Source of the DNA: Sporolactobacillus sp. THM7-7
GTDB taxonomy: Bacteria; Bacillota; Bacilli; Bacillales; Sporolactobacillaceae
Assembly: GCF_004153225.1 (NCBI RefSeq)
Contig: NZ_SEMB01000012.1
Location: 1-64,000 of the forward strand
Direction of reading: 5' to 3'
Length of the DNA stretch: 64,000 bases
Position numbers and translations under genes: made by a program. Positions within the stretch are counted from its first letter, which is position 1. The number at the start of each line of letters is the position of its first letter. Below, piece by piece: positions 16,601 through 25,823 of the stretch. The notes under the pieces were generated by a model that made no database searches, was not told the origin of the DNA, and worked only from the letters and a program-made list of their open reading frames with translations.

Positions 16601-17170
16601 TCAGAATATTTTTTTCTTCCCCTGCTCCTCTTTGATAATCTCGACGGCTTCACGGAAACGCTGAGAGTGGACAATTTCCCGCTGGCGAAGGAAATTGAGC
16701 CCATCGTTGAGCATTGGATCATCGGAAAGGTTGATAATCCACTGATAAGTCGCCCGCGCTTTTTCTTCAGCGGCGATGTCTTCATACAGATCGGTAATGG
16801 GATCCCCTTTCGATGCGATATAGGAGGCGGTGAAGTTCGCCCCTGCAGCGTTCTCATAGAAAAGCGATTTCCCGTGGTTGACATAGTGAGCGCCGAGTCC
16901 GGCTTCTTTCAGCTCTTCGGGTGTGGCATCCTTTGTCAATTTGTACACCATGGTCGCAATCATTTCCAGGTGAGCGAATTCTTCAGTACCGATATCATTT
17001 AAAAGGCCGATAACCTGGTCGGGTATCGTGTAGCGCTGATTCAGATAGCGGAGGGCGGCCGCCAGTTCCCCGTCGGAGCCTCCATATTGTTCAATTAAAA
17101 ACTTGGCGAGTTTCGGGTTGCATGTGCCAACTCGAACAGGGTACTGAAGTTTTTTCTCATAATACCACAC
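16601..17170 (-). CDS. cotJC: Spore coat protein CotJC, manganese-catalase type
   Basis: CotJC is an inner-coat protein of the di-manganese catalase family. The 189-residue length equals that of B. subtilis CotJC. Conserved blocks include LQYPVRVGTCNPKLAKFLIE, IGTEEFAHLEMI and DIAAEEKARATYQW, with the glutamates and histidine expected for metal binding. The start is GTG at 17170 behind AGGAGG with a 9-base gap; an upstream ATG overlaps the RBS. It is the last gene of cotJABC and is followed by a terminator. Confidence 0.93.
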   Translation of the reverse strand: MWYYEKKLQYPVRVGTCNPKLAKFLIEQYGGSDGELAAALRYLNQRYTIPDQVIGLLNDIGTEEFAHLEMIATMVYKLTKDATPEELKEAGLGAHYVNHGKSLFYENAAGANFTASYIASKGDPITDLYEDIAAEEKARATYQWIINLSDDPMLNDGLNFLRQREIVHSQRFREAVEIIKEEQGKKKIF

Positions 17171-17239
17171 GCGTACTTTCCTCCTCTTCATGGTATAAAC
17201 GGCACTTTCGGTCAGATGGCAGAGGCCGCTGTTGGGCTT

Positions 17240-17509
17240 TTACACTTGCCACGGCCATGGCGTCTTGATCCACTGCCACGGATAGGCGGAATAGCTGTGA
17301 CCGAACTGCCTCAGAGGACCATATCGCCTTTCAAAAGAGGAACGTAATGCTTTACTCTTTCTTGCGGCTGAGTTGAATTGCCGGAGCGCCTCGAAATCAT
17401 TCGGATGGGTATCCAGGTAGAGCGTCAGCTCGACAAGCGTAAAATCGATCGCCTGAATCGCCTTCAAATCCGTATAATAACTTTCAGGTACCCGGTTTTC
17501 CTGAGTCAT
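17240..17509 (-). CDS. cotJB: Spore coat protein CotJB
   Basis: CotJB is an 89-residue protein needed for assembly of the CotJ proteins into the coat. Conserved parts are AIQAIDFTLVELTLYLDTHP and a C-terminus rich in aromatic residues and proline (SAYPWQWIKTPWPW). The ATG at 17509 follows GGAGG and lies one base after the cotJA stop codon, so translation is probably coupled. A 69-base gap separates it from cotJC. Confidence 0.9.
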   Translation of the reverse strand: MTQENRVPESYYTDLKAIQAIDFTLVELTLYLDTHPNDFEALRQFNSAARKSKALRSSFERRYGPLRQFGHSYSAYPWQWIKTPWPWQV

Positions 17510-17510
17510 C

Positions 17511-17735
17511 TCACGCTGGCCTCCTTTTTCCTCGATAAGGGTCGGTGTATGGAGTGTATAGAGCCGGCCAGAGCGTGCCGTGAGAAAGTGATTGGAACGG
17601 AGAGAATTGCGGCATTCCCGGCCTCTGGAAACCAAGATAAAGCTGTGCGGGCGTTTCATACGGAACCGGACCGAGCGGCGGACAAGGGTCAAAGGGACTG
17701 ACGTATGGCTGGAACCATTTTCGGTAAGTCGGCAT
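17511..17735 (-). CDS. cotJA: Spore coat protein CotJA
   Basis: CotJA is a 74-residue coat-associated protein rich in proline and tyrosine. The segment FDPCPPLGPVPYETPAQLYL is typical of the family. It is the first gene of the cotJABC operon. The start codon at 17735 follows GAAAGGAGGC. A possible sigma-E promoter lies just upstream, fitting mother-cell expression. Confidence 0.88.
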   Translation of the reverse strand: MPTYRKWFQPYVSPFDPCPPLGPVPYETPAQLYLGFQRPGMPQFSPFQSLSHGTLWPALYTPYTDPYRGKRRPA

Positions 17736-17756
17736 GGCATAGCCTCCTTTCAGTGT

Positions 17757-17784
17757 AATACATATCCGTCATTTTGTTATATGC
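17757..17784 (-). promoter_or_regulatory. Possible sigma-E promoter of cotJABC
   Basis: On the minus strand GCATATAAC, a 13-base spacer from the ATATA core and TATGTATT resemble the sigma-E pattern imperfectly. The B. subtilis cotJ operon is sigma-E dependent. Confidence 0.35.
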
Positions 17785-17992
17785 GGTTCGGGCTTGTCAC
17801 TAGACCGGAAAGATTCCGGCTCCCTATAAAAATACAAGTTCCTGATTTGGAGCGGCTCGGGAGAGCGAAACAGCCCTTAATAAAATTGGCTTACGATGAG
17901 GAGCATTTTCCTCCAGGCCTGATTTAAATCAACAAAATACTTATATTTTTTCAAGACTTCGTCCGTAAGTTTCTATTCAGGAGGGATGATGC

Positions 17993-18757
17993 ATGGCTTT
18001 CTTTTGGCCTTTTTTCTTTTCAGCCGCTTGCTGCCTGCTTGTCTATATGTTTCTCGAAGCCCGTATGAATCGGCTGCTCCGTATAAATCTGGCAATCGAT
18101 AACCTGCCCGAAGCGTTTGACGGGAGTACGATTTTTTTTATTTCCGACATTCATCGGCGTCGTGTGTCCGGCCGCCTGCTCGGGCAGCTGGACCGTCGTC
18201 CGGATATTGTCGTGATTGGCGGAGACTTGACAGAAAAAGGGGTCCCTATGGCGCGGGTCAGGGATAATGTAGCGTCTCTCGTGTCACTCGGTCCGACGCT
18301 GTTTGTCTGGGGAAACCATGACTGGGAAGCGGATGCCGGACAGCTTAGGCATCTACTCAGTGAATACGATGTGACCATTCTCGATAACGAGACGAGGATT
18401 GTCCGGAGAAAAGGGGGTACCATTAATTTTTCCGGAATCGATGATGTGACAACCGAAAGAGACAATCTCGATCAGGCTTTGGCGGGACGCGAGGCCGGAG
18501 CGCCGACACTGCTTTTCAGCCATAATCCTGAAGTTCAGAAGAAGCTGGATGCGCGTATGGATATCGCTTACGTCATCAGCGGCCATACGCACAGCGGACA
18601 GATCAACCTTTTCGGGTTCACGCTGATGGAAAAAGGCGGTGTAAAAGTGCACCCCTTTGGAACAATAATCATTAGTAACGGCTATGGGACGACAAAGCTG
18701 CCTCTTCGGCTTGCGGCGAAACCCGATGCGCTGCTCCTGACTCTCAGAAAAAAATAA
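17993..18757 (+). CDS. ypbG: YpbG-like membrane-anchored metallophosphoesterase
   Basis: The 254-residue protein has one N-terminal membrane segment (about 3-22) and a calcineurin-like phosphoesterase domain. Metal-site motifs are DIH (SDIHRR), GGDLTEKG, GNHDWE, SHNPE and the final GHTHSGQ. It resembles B. subtilis YpbG; the substrate is unknown, although related enzymes cleave phosphodiesters. The ATG follows AGGAGGGA. It stands alone, divergent from cotJABC, and is followed by ypbH. Confidence 0.85.
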   Translation: MAFFWPFFFSAACCLLVYMFLEARMNRLLRINLAIDNLPEAFDGSTIFFISDIHRRRVSGRLLGQLDRRPDIVVIGGDLTEKGVPMARVRDNVASLVSLGPTLFVWGNHDWEADAGQLRHLLSEYDVTILDNETRIVRRKGGTINFSGIDDVTTERDNLDQALAGREAGAPTLLFSHNPEVQKKLDARMDIAYVISGHTHSGQINLFGFTLMEKGGVKVHPFGTIIISNGYGTTKLPLRLAAKPDALLLTLRKK

Positions 18758-18978
18758 GCGCTTGGCTAAAATCTGGCGTTTTTCTGAACGTCGTGAAAAG
18801 CATGTACATTTTTCTTGCTGCGTTGTACTATAAGAATGTAATGAAAATTTAAGCGGAAAAATTAACTTTGAGAATGAGGGACAGGCGGTCGCAGACACGG
18901 AAAGCAAGCGAAGGCATATAGTAAAATAAAGTCTGCGGTGCTATAGAGAACAGGCTGGACGGCAAGGAGGCGTTTGAG

Positions 18979-19590
18979 ATGCGATTGGAGCGTTTAAATG
19001 GCGACAGAATAAAAATTTTTCTGACTTTTGACGATCTCAGAGAACGGGGCATTACCAAAGAAGATATGTGGCACGATCTGCCAAGGGTGCAGCAGCTTTT
19101 TCGCGACATGATGCTGGAGGCTGGTGATGAACTCGGCTTTGAGGCGAATGGTCCAATCGATGTCGAAGTGTTTTCTCTTCCGGCACAAGGAATGGTTGTC
19201 ATCGTATCCAAAGCGACCTATGAGGAAGACGATGACGAAGAAAACTATGATGACGACTATATTCAAATGCAGGTTACGCTGGATGAAAGCCGGGACATCC
19301 TTTATCAGTTTGCGCAATTTGACGATGTCATCGCTTTATCCGAAGCGCTGCGGCACATTAATGTTCACGGAGGCAGTCTCTATTTATTTGAAAAAAAATA
19401 TTATTTATATTTCGCCGAAGATCATCTGGATACCGGCGTTGATCTGGAAACGGTTGTCGCCGTTCTGGCCGAGTTTGGCAATACGTCCACGATCACGGTT
19501 CACCGGCTGGACGAACATGGAAAATGTTTGATCAGAGATCGAGCCGTTACCGAGATCTGCCGGTATTTTGTCAAAACGCCGCATGACTGA
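18979..19590 (+). CDS. ypbH: MecA-family ClpC adaptor (YpbH)
   Basis: MecA and YpbH are adaptors that bring substrates to the ClpCP protease. The 203-residue protein has the N-terminal substrate-binding part (MRLERLNGDRIKIFLTFDDL), an acidic linker (about 75-95) and the C-terminal ClpC-binding domain. Position between ypbG and a glutamate-dehydrogenase-like gene matches ypbG-ypbH-gudB in B. subtilis, so YpbH is favoured over MecA. The ATG has CAAGGAGG upstream. Confidence 0.82.
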   Translation: MRLERLNGDRIKIFLTFDDLRERGITKEDMWHDLPRVQQLFRDMMLEAGDELGFEANGPIDVEVFSLPAQGMVVIVSKATYEEDDDEENYDDDYIQMQVTLDESRDILYQFAQFDDVIALSEALRHINVHGGSLYLFEKKYYLYFAEDHLDTGVDLETVVAVLAEFGNTSTITVHRLDEHGKCLIRDRAVTEICRYFVKTPHD

Positions 19591-19674
19591 GGGCGAGATT
19601 TCAGTATCTTTTGATAAACATTATGCGGCTGGTGCCGTGTTCATGAACATCATAAAATTTTTTTTAGAAATGGA

Positions 19675-19806
19675 GGAGAAAAAGGGCGGAGAAGGCCGAG
19701 AAAGCGCCGTTTCTGCTTGCCTGCGCGGAGACATGAGGAGCGAAAGAAGCAAGCAGCGCTTAAGATCGGGCTGACATTTCCCGGACTTCTCGAACATCCT
19801 CTAAAA
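19675..19806 (+). repeat. Interspersed palindromic element, copy 1 (left arm eroded)
   Basis: This stretch aligns with the element at 50853-50992. Shared parts are GAGAAAGCG, GAGGAGCG, AAGCAAGC, TTTCCCGGACTT.TCGAACATC and the following TCTAAAATG. Here the left inverted-repeat arm is degraded. It lies between ypbH and the dehydrogenase-like gene. Confidence 0.7.
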
Positions 19807-19848
19807 TGATTCCCGTAAGAAACGGATACAAGGGAAGGGGGGATCCAT

Positions 19849-21129
19849 GTGTCTATAAAACAAGGATTCGCAGGCCGCAGCGAGGAAAAGAAACATGATC
19901 GAATGCTTCAATCGGTTCAGGAAGACATCCGGGCTGCTGTTTCCGAATCAGGATATTCAGAGGACGTGTATGAGCTGCTAAAGGAGCCAAGCCGGACTCT
20001 GGAAGTCAGAATTCCCGTCCGAATGGATAACGGAAAAGTCAGCGTTTTTAATGGATACAGGGCGCAGCATAGCGACGTATCGGGGCCGACAAAAGGGGGC
20101 GTGCTTTTTCATCCCGAGGTCTGCGAAGAACGGGTTAAAGCTTTATCGGTTCGGACGGGACTTAAAGCAGCTGTTCTCCATCTTCCTTTCGGTGGAGCGC
20201 GGGGCGGTATATCCTGCGATCCACGGGCGCTGTCTTTTCGCGAGCTTGAGCGGCTCTGCAGGGGCTATATCCGCGCGGTCGGCGATATCATCGGGCCGGC
20301 AACGGATATTCTCGAACCAGACGTGATGACAAACACTCAGATTATGGCATGGATGATGGATGAGTACCATTATCTGTACCGGGACCGTTCGGCGAATGCG
20401 GTCACGGGAAAACCGCTTCTTCTTGGCGGGCTTGACGGTCTGAACGAAGCGGCGGCGAAGGGTGTGACGCTGCTGATTCGCGAAGCCGCCCGGAAAAAAG
20501 GAATGGAAATCAGAAGCGCGAAAGTGATTGTTCAAGGATTTGGCAGTGCGGGAAGCTGTATTGCTAAAATATTGTCTGACGAAGGAGCGTCCATCGTCGG
20601 CATATCGGATGCGTACGGCGCGCTTTATAATCCTTCGGGACTGGCCGTGAATGAATTGCTCGACCGGCGGGACAGCTTCGGTACGGTAACCAAACTCTTT
20701 TCACAGACGCTCACCAACCAGGAACTGCTGGAGAAACCTTGCGATATCCTTGTTTTGGCGGCGATTGAAAATCAAATTACGAAGAAAAACGCCCCTGGCA
20801 TTAAGGCGAAGGTCATTACCGAGGCCGTCCGCCAGTCAGTTTCAGGACAGGCCGCCGAGATTCTGACGGATCGCGGTGGCCTACTGATACCGGAAATTTT
20901 GGCAACTGCCGGCGATATGATTGCTTCTTATTTTGAATGGGTGCAGAATAGCCAGGGAACGTTCTGGAATCGGAAGGATACAGACGCAAGGCTGGAACAA
21001 ACGCTCCGATCGGCCTTTAGCCGTGTTTATGAAACGGCCGGGGATCGGGGGATCACGATGCAGCAGGCTGCCAATCTGGTCGCTGTGCAAAAACTGGCGG
21101 ACTCCGCGCGTTATCGCGGCTGGATTTGA
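19849..21129 (+). CDS. Glutamate-dehydrogenase-like protein lacking the catalytic lysine
   Basis: The 426-residue protein aligns over its full length with RocG/GudB, and the position after ypbH is that of gudB. The dinucleotide-binding GFGSAGS (about 235-241), substrate-side K82 (GPTKGG) and K106, and D158 are kept. The catalytic lysine of the family signature L-P-x-G-G-x-K-G-G is arginine here (R118 in LPFGGARGG). The usual ANGPT motif is AVRQS, and AGGVTVS has become AGDMIAS. Ordinary glutamate dehydrogenase activity is therefore doubtful; a regulatory or altered role is possible. The start is GTG at 19849 after a G-rich RBS; ATG at 19847 runs into a stop. Confidence 0.85.
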   Translation: MSIKQGFAGRSEEKKHDRMLQSVQEDIRAAVSESGYSEDVYELLKEPSRTLEVRIPVRMDNGKVSVFNGYRAQHSDVSGPTKGGVLFHPEVCEERVKALSVRTGLKAAVLHLPFGGARGGISCDPRALSFRELERLCRGYIRAVGDIIGPATDILEPDVMTNTQIMAWMMDEYHYLYRDRSANAVTGKPLLLGGLDGLNEAAAKGVTLLIREAARKKGMEIRSAKVIVQGFGSAGSCIAKILSDEGASIVGISDAYGALYNPSGLAVNELLDRRDSFGTVTKLFSQTLTNQELLEKPCDILVLAAIENQITKKNAPGIKAKVITEAVRQSVSGQAAEILTDRGGLLIPEILATAGDMIASYFEWVQNSQGTFWNRKDTDARLEQTLRSAFSRVYETAGDRGITMQQAANLVAVQKLADSARYRGWI

Positions 21130-21177
21130 AAGAAAGATGAAGCTTTACATAAATATTTGACTGTCACGATCAAGGGC

Positions 21178-21215
21178 GGGCCTCAAAATGGCGATACATT
21201 TTGAGGCCCGTTTTC
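21178..21215 (+). terminator. Terminator of the dehydrogenase-like gene
   Basis: GGGCCTCAAAATG (21178-21190) and CATTTTGAGGCCC (21197-21209) form a perfect 13-bp stem with a 6-base loop, followed by GTTTTC. Confidence 0.9.
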
Positions 21216-21343
21216 ACATACTAAATGAGCTTTCTTTAAGCATTTTTTGAATAAAGCTTCTTCTTCTTGGAATCATAAGCTTGTTTATAAAAAAGGAACA
21301 GAAGTTCCGAAGATTATGTTCCATTCCATGAGGAGGAAGGCTA

Positions 21344-22159
21344 TTGATAAAGAATGTGAAAGCCCGGGTTTTCGGGATGTTGCTTATTCTCATTGCGTTG
21401 CTAGCCAATGATGGAGAAGTATCGGCTTTCTCCAATCAGGTGATGACTCAGGGGGCTTATGGTGATGACGTCATCGAATTACAGGCGCGCCTTCAGTATA
21501 TCGGCTATTACAGAGGGGAAATCGACGGCCGGTTCGGCTACGGGACCTACTGGGCACTGCGCCATTTTCAGAGCGCGTACGGACTGAAGGTAGACGGGCA
21601 GGCGGGCAACGAAACAAAGCAGAAGCTCGTTCGCGCTTCGCGATTTGATAGAGAATTTGTACACAGTAATCTGGCGGCGGGGAATGAATTCACATATTAC
21701 GGCGGCGTTCCCCTTGATCAGCAAGTCAAAAGAAAAAATCCGAATCCGCCGAAAACGGGCGGGAACCCGCCGCAGCAGAAATATGACAGCTTGCCTCCGG
21801 GCTATTCTCAGAGCGATGTCAATCTGATGGCAAATGCGATCTATGGGGAAGCGAGGGGGGAACCGTATATTGGACAGGTAGCGGTTGGGGCTGTAATTCT
21901 CAATCGGGTGGAAGATCCGAGATTTCCAGACAATATTTCCGATGTCATCTTTCAGCCCCTCGCTTTTACAGCGGTCGCCGACGGACAAATCTGGCTGACC
22001 CCGAATGAAACGGCGAAAAAGGCGGTTATGGACGCCATTAACGGCTGGGATCCGACGAACGGAGCCATTTATTACTTCAATCCTGAAACGGCGACGTCCG
22101 CGTGGATCTGGAACCGCCCGCAGATCGGGAAGATCGGGAAACATATTTTTTGTAAATAG
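21344..22159 (+). CDS. sleB: Spore cortex-lytic enzyme SleB
   Basis: SleB is a lytic transglycosylase that degrades cortex peptidoglycan during germination. The 271-residue protein has a signal peptide (about 1-29), a peptidoglycan-binding domain (about 38-97, including DDVIELQARLQYIGYYRGEI), a proline-rich linker and a C-terminal hydrolase_2 domain with AIYGEARGEPY, where E169 is the likely catalytic acid. The start is TTG at 21344 behind AGGAGGAAGG. ypeB follows 60 bases later, the usual two-gene operon expressed in the forespore. Confidence 0.93.
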   Translation: MIKNVKARVFGMLLILIALLANDGEVSAFSNQVMTQGAYGDDVIELQARLQYIGYYRGEIDGRFGYGTYWALRHFQSAYGLKVDGQAGNETKQKLVRASRFDREFVHSNLAAGNEFTYYGGVPLDQQVKRKNPNPPKTGGNPPQQKYDSLPPGYSQSDVNLMANAIYGEARGEPYIGQVAVGAVILNRVEDPRFPDNISDVIFQPLAFTAVADGQIWLTPNETAKKAVMDAINGWDPTNGAIYYFNPETATSAWIWNRPQIGKIGKHIFCK

Positions 22160-22219
22160 AATCTTTCAAAACGCGGACAAAGCCTGACGGAACGGAAAAA
22201 TATTTAGGGAGGGATTCGA

Positions 22220-23548
22220 TTGAAACGTCACCACTGGTTTATTCCGGTCCTTATTTTTGCCGCCGTGATGATCGGTCTCGGCATTCGGTTGTACTTGGAA
22301 CAGAGGGAGAAAGAAGCGGTGATGACTTTAACGGAAAATCATTACCAGAAAGCCTATCATGAACTGACGTACTATGTCGACATGCTGGAAGAGTCGCTCG
22401 GTATGTCGCTTGCGATGAAGGAGAGAAATGACATGCGTCCGCAGCTGGCCGAAGCCTGGCGTTTGAGCGCGCTTGCTCTCGATGAAGCCAATGATTTGCC
22501 CCTGACGCTTTTGCCTTTTAACCGGACGAATGAATACCTGTCGCATGTCGGGTCCTTTGCCTACAATACCGGGGTGAGAATAACGGATAACCGGCCGCTT
22601 TCAAGCGAGGAGTACCGTAATCTCGAGAACCTGTACAACGAGTCGAAGCAAATACGCGACGGCCTCAGGGATGTGGAACGGAAAGTGATGGCCGATCATC
22701 TGCGCTGGATGGATGTCGGTACGGCTCTAGAAGGTCAGAAGCAGAATCAGGATAATCAGGTGATTGACGGTCTGAAGCGGGTGGATGGCCAGGCGACGGC
22801 GTACACTCAGGGCTTCAGTCCGGAGAACCCGCAAAACAGCGCTCTTGAAAAAAAGAAGTTGAAACCTCTTTCTGGCCCGAATCTGAGTCAGAATGAAGCT
22901 GCCGCGAAACTGAAAAAATGGCTTGGAAAACCGGATGCCGACATTCAAAATATCAGCCGGACCGGCAAAGGAGCCAGCATCGATGCTTTTAAAATCGCGT
23001 TAAAAAACGGACAACGAACGCCGATTAATGCCTTGGTTACCCGGAAGGGCGGACACATCGTCTGGTTTATGAGAGACCGATCGTTCGGGAAGCGCCGTCT
23101 CGGTCTGTACGAAGCGTCAAAAAGAGCCGATCAGTTTATGAAATTGCGGGGCCCCTCGGGCATGGCGCGCATCAGGCAGCAGCAATTCGGTACCGTGGGC
23201 GTTTTTACTTATACGCAGAACAGGCAGAATGTTCGCGTCTATCCGGCTTCGATCAGACTGAAGGTCGCACTGGATAATGGGGAAGTCATTGCTTACAATG
23301 CCAGTGATTACTTGTTCAACCGGTGCGACAATGTGCCTCACAAGCCCAAACTAACAGAACAGGCGGCAAAAAAACTGCTGAATCCGAACTTAAATATCAA
23401 GGAAACCCGTCTCGCTGTCTTCCAGAATCCGCTTCGGAAAAGCATCCTCTGTTATGAAGTTTTCGCGACAAAGGGACAGGAAACTTATCGCGTATTAATT
23501 AACGCGAATACCGGCAATCAGGAAAAGATCGAATTGCTGAGGAGTTAG
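22220..23548 (+). CDS. ypeB: Germination protein YpeB
   Basis: YpeB is needed for assembly and stability of SleB in the spore. The 442-residue protein has an N-terminal membrane anchor (about 5-23) and three C-terminal PepSY-like repeats. The N-terminal domain includes HYQKAYHELTYYVDMLEESL. The start is TTG at 22220, after GGGAGGG. It is paired with sleB as in other spore formers. Confidence 0.92.
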   Translation: MKRHHWFIPVLIFAAVMIGLGIRLYLEQREKEAVMTLTENHYQKAYHELTYYVDMLEESLGMSLAMKERNDMRPQLAEAWRLSALALDEANDLPLTLLPFNRTNEYLSHVGSFAYNTGVRITDNRPLSSEEYRNLENLYNESKQIRDGLRDVERKVMADHLRWMDVGTALEGQKQNQDNQVIDGLKRVDGQATAYTQGFSPENPQNSALEKKKLKPLSGPNLSQNEAAAKLKKWLGKPDADIQNISRTGKGASIDAFKIALKNGQRTPINALVTRKGGHIVWFMRDRSFGKRRLGLYEASKRADQFMKLRGPSGMARIRQQQFGTVGVFTYTQNRQNVRVYPASIRLKVALDNGEVIAYNASDYLFNRCDNVPHKPKLTEQAAKKLLNPNLNIKETRLAVFQNPLRKSILCYEVFATKGQETYRVLINANTGNQEKIELLRS

Positions 23549-23685
23549 AAAATCAGAGAAAAGGAAAGAGAACTTTTTCTTTTCTTTTTTTCATGTATAA
23601 TAATCCGTAGAAAGTAAAACGAATGCGAGTCCGGTCAAGGCCCGGATGCGGTCCACATGATGGGGAATGGGGGCGTTAACGGAAA

Positions 23686-24375
23686 GTGTTTCTGAAAGTC
23701 GGGGAGCCCCTTGTTTTGGAAAACAGGGGAGAGAGGCAAAAGGGAAAACATTATCGGTGCCGAATCGTCGAAGTCAGGGACAAGGATCTTCTGATTGATT
23801 ATCCGGTTGATGTTGATAAGGAGACGGAAAGAACGCCCGTATTGCTGAATGGAACGCCATTTCAGGCGACTTATGTTTTTAAGAAGCGCGTTTATCGTTT
23901 CAGCGTTGTGTTTCAGCGCAGAGTATCGGGAAAGATTCCGATGATGCTCCTGGCCTATAACGGGCAGGAAGCGATTAGAGAGATTCAGCGTCGCAGTTAT
24001 GTCCGGGTAGAAGCCAATCTGGACGTGGCTATCCACTCCCGAGATGGCGCTTTCTCCCCGTTTGTAACCTTGACGAGCGACATTGGCGGCGGCGGGGTAC
24101 TGATCCACCTGCCCTCTCAGGCTGAGGTGAAGGAGGACGCAGAGGTTGTCGTCTGGCTCTGTCTTCCCGGACAGGCGGAGAATCGGTATTTAACATTCAA
24201 TGGCCGAATCGTCCACATCTATATGGATAAAACCACGAAGCGAGTGAAAGCGGCGATTCAGTTTCTTACCGAAAGCGATAAAGAGAGGCAGCCGATTATT
24301 CGATTCTGCTTTGCTAAGCAGCTGGAAGACAGGAAAAAGAAGGTAGAATGGGAGATGAATCATCCGCATCGCTGA
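23686..24375 (+). CDS. ypfA: PilZ-domain c-di-GMP effector, YpfA/MotI-like
   Basis: In B. subtilis this protein (YpfA, MotI or DgrA) binds cyclic di-GMP and acts as a clutch on the flagellar motor. The 229-residue protein has an N-terminal YcgR-like domain (about 1-95) and a C-terminal PilZ domain. The RxxxR motif is in RRSYVRV, and the second motif is DIGGGG rather than the usual D/NxSxxG. The GTG at 23686 is fixed by an in-frame stop at 23677-23679. Gene order ypeB-ypfA-cmk is conserved. Confidence 0.85.
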   Translation: MFLKVGEPLVLENRGERQKGKHYRCRIVEVRDKDLLIDYPVDVDKETERTPVLLNGTPFQATYVFKKRVYRFSVVFQRRVSGKIPMMLLAYNGQEAIREIQRRSYVRVEANLDVAIHSRDGAFSPFVTLTSDIGGGGVLIHLPSQAEVKEDAEVVVWLCLPGQAENRYLTFNGRIVHIYMDKTTKRVKAAIQFLTESDKERQPIIRFCFAKQLEDRKKKVEWEMNHPHR

Positions 24376-24457
24376 CGCATCAGAGAAGGGTTTTGAAACG
24401 AGTTTCGCCGATATGATATAGTAAAACAAAGTTACAAGAACAGAGAGATAGGGGTTA

Positions 24458-25144
24458 ATGCGGACTATGGAGAGGTTATTCCAGATTGCCATTGACGGAC
24501 CGGCCGCTGCCGGAAAAAGCACGGTCGCAAAAATAGTGGCTCGGCATCTGGGCTTTGTGTATATCGATACAGGAGCCATGTATCGGTCGCTGACTTACAA
24601 AGCGCTGAAATCGGGAACCGATATAAACGACGGGCCGCAGCTGAAAAAGCTGCTGGACGAAACAGACATCGTTTTAAAGCATGCCGAGGACGGACAGAAA
24701 GTTATCGTGGACGGGAAAGATGTAAGTGAACGGATTCGTCGTGCGGATGTCACGGCCCACGTTTCACAGGTTTCCTCTTTTGGCGAAGTCAGAAGCGAGA
24801 TGGTTCACCGCCAGCGCCGGCTGGCTGAAAACGGCGATGTTGTTATGGACGGACGCGATATCGGGACGCATGTTCTTCCAAAAGCGCAGGTAAAGATTTT
24901 CCTGAAAGCCTCCGTTGATGAACGGGCGATTCGCCGGTTCCGGGAGGAAGAAAAAAAGGGTCTGAGCCCATCGCTTCAGGCTTTAAAAAAAGCGATTGCT
25001 TTACGGGACAAACAGGATATGGAGCGCACAGTCTCTCCCCTTGTGAAAGCGGAAGATGCGATTGAACTCGATACGACGTCCCTCAGCATCGAAGAAGTGG
25101 TCGGCCGGATTCTTCAAATTGTAAAGGAGAGGCGCGCGTGTTGA
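24458..25144 (+). CDS. cmk: Cytidylate kinase
   Basis: Cmk phosphorylates CMP and dCMP with ATP. The 228-residue protein has the P-loop GPAAAGKST (14-22), DTGAMYRS, the NMP-binding insertion and DGRDIGTHVLPKA. The start is ATG at 24458, or ATG at 24467 three codons later. It overlaps plsC by 7 bases. Confidence 0.95.
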   Translation: MRTMERLFQIAIDGPAAAGKSTVAKIVARHLGFVYIDTGAMYRSLTYKALKSGTDINDGPQLKKLLDETDIVLKHAEDGQKVIVDGKDVSERIRRADVTAHVSQVSSFGEVRSEMVHRQRRLAENGDVVMDGRDIGTHVLPKAQVKIFLKASVDERAIRRFREEEKKGLSPSLQALKKAIALRDKQDMERTVSPLVKAEDAIELDTTSLSIEEVVGRILQIVKERRAC

Positions 25145-25725
25145 ATCTTTACTCGATTAGCAGGCCGGTGGTTCGTCTGTTTTACCGGCTTTGTTTTCGT
25201 TACACGGTCGAGGGAAGGGAACATATTCCGAAGCATGGGGCTGTCATTATCTGCAGTAATCATTTATCTAATTTTGATCCCCCTTTTATCGGCATCTGTT
25301 CTCCCAGAACATTATCTTTTCTGGCTAAGGAAGAACTTTTCAAAGTACCGGTTCTAGGCTGGCTGGTTCGAAACCTCCATGCCGTCCCCGTCAATCGCGG
25401 TGCCGGCGACAGACAGGCTATCCGTACGGCATTGCGGCTGCTTCGCGAGGGGTGTGCTTTGCTCATTTTTCCGGAGGGTCATCGCAACCGCGGTCCCAAT
25501 CTGAATAAGGGCCTGTCGGGAGCGGGATTCTTTGCGCTGAAAACGGACGCGACAGTCATACCCTGTGCGATTATCGGAAAATACAAGTTTCAGAAACCGA
25601 TGAAAGTCGTCTTCGGCCCGCCGATTGAAACGGATTCGATGAAACGGCGGAAGATGAAGTCGTCGGAGGCTTCCGCCATCATTATGTCGCACATTGAGCG
25701 TTTGTTGGAAGAAAATCGAAAATGA
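25138..25725 (+). CDS. plsC: 1-acyl-sn-glycerol-3-phosphate acyltransferase
   Basis: PlsC adds the second acyl chain to lysophosphatidic acid, giving phosphatidic acid. The 195-residue protein has the acyltransferase motif NHLSNFD (H42, D47) and FPEGHRNR (111-118), a variant of the usual FPEGTRS. The start is GTG at 25138 or TTG at 25141, behind AAAGGAGAGG. It is translationally coupled to cmk. Confidence 0.92.
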   Translation: MLNLYSISRPVVRLFYRLCFRYTVEGREHIPKHGAVIICSNHLSNFDPPFIGICSPRTLSFLAKEELFKVPVLGWLVRNLHAVPVNRGAGDRQAIRTALRLLREGCALLIFPEGHRNRGPNLNKGLSGAGFFALKTDATVIPCAIIGKYKFQKPMKVVFGPPIETDSMKRRKMKSSEASAIIMSHIERLLEENRK

Positions 25726-25823
25726 TCGGACAGACAAGAACAACTGCTTGACAAAACGCTTTATTTGTAAGAAGTTAAATATAGGTGTTTTTTTGCTTCG
25801 TTAATCAAAGGAGGTCCCCGAGG

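Noticed and set aside
21241-21300. Sigma-G promoter of sleB
   Set aside because: TGAATA and CATAAGC are present but 20 bases apart, outside the usual 17-18; forespore control is expected only from family knowledge.
25748-25785. Sigma-A promoter before the S1-domain gene
   Set aside because: TTGACA at 25748-25753 is perfect, but no acceptable -10 box lies 16-18 bases downstream; the nearest TAAATA has a 22-base spacer.
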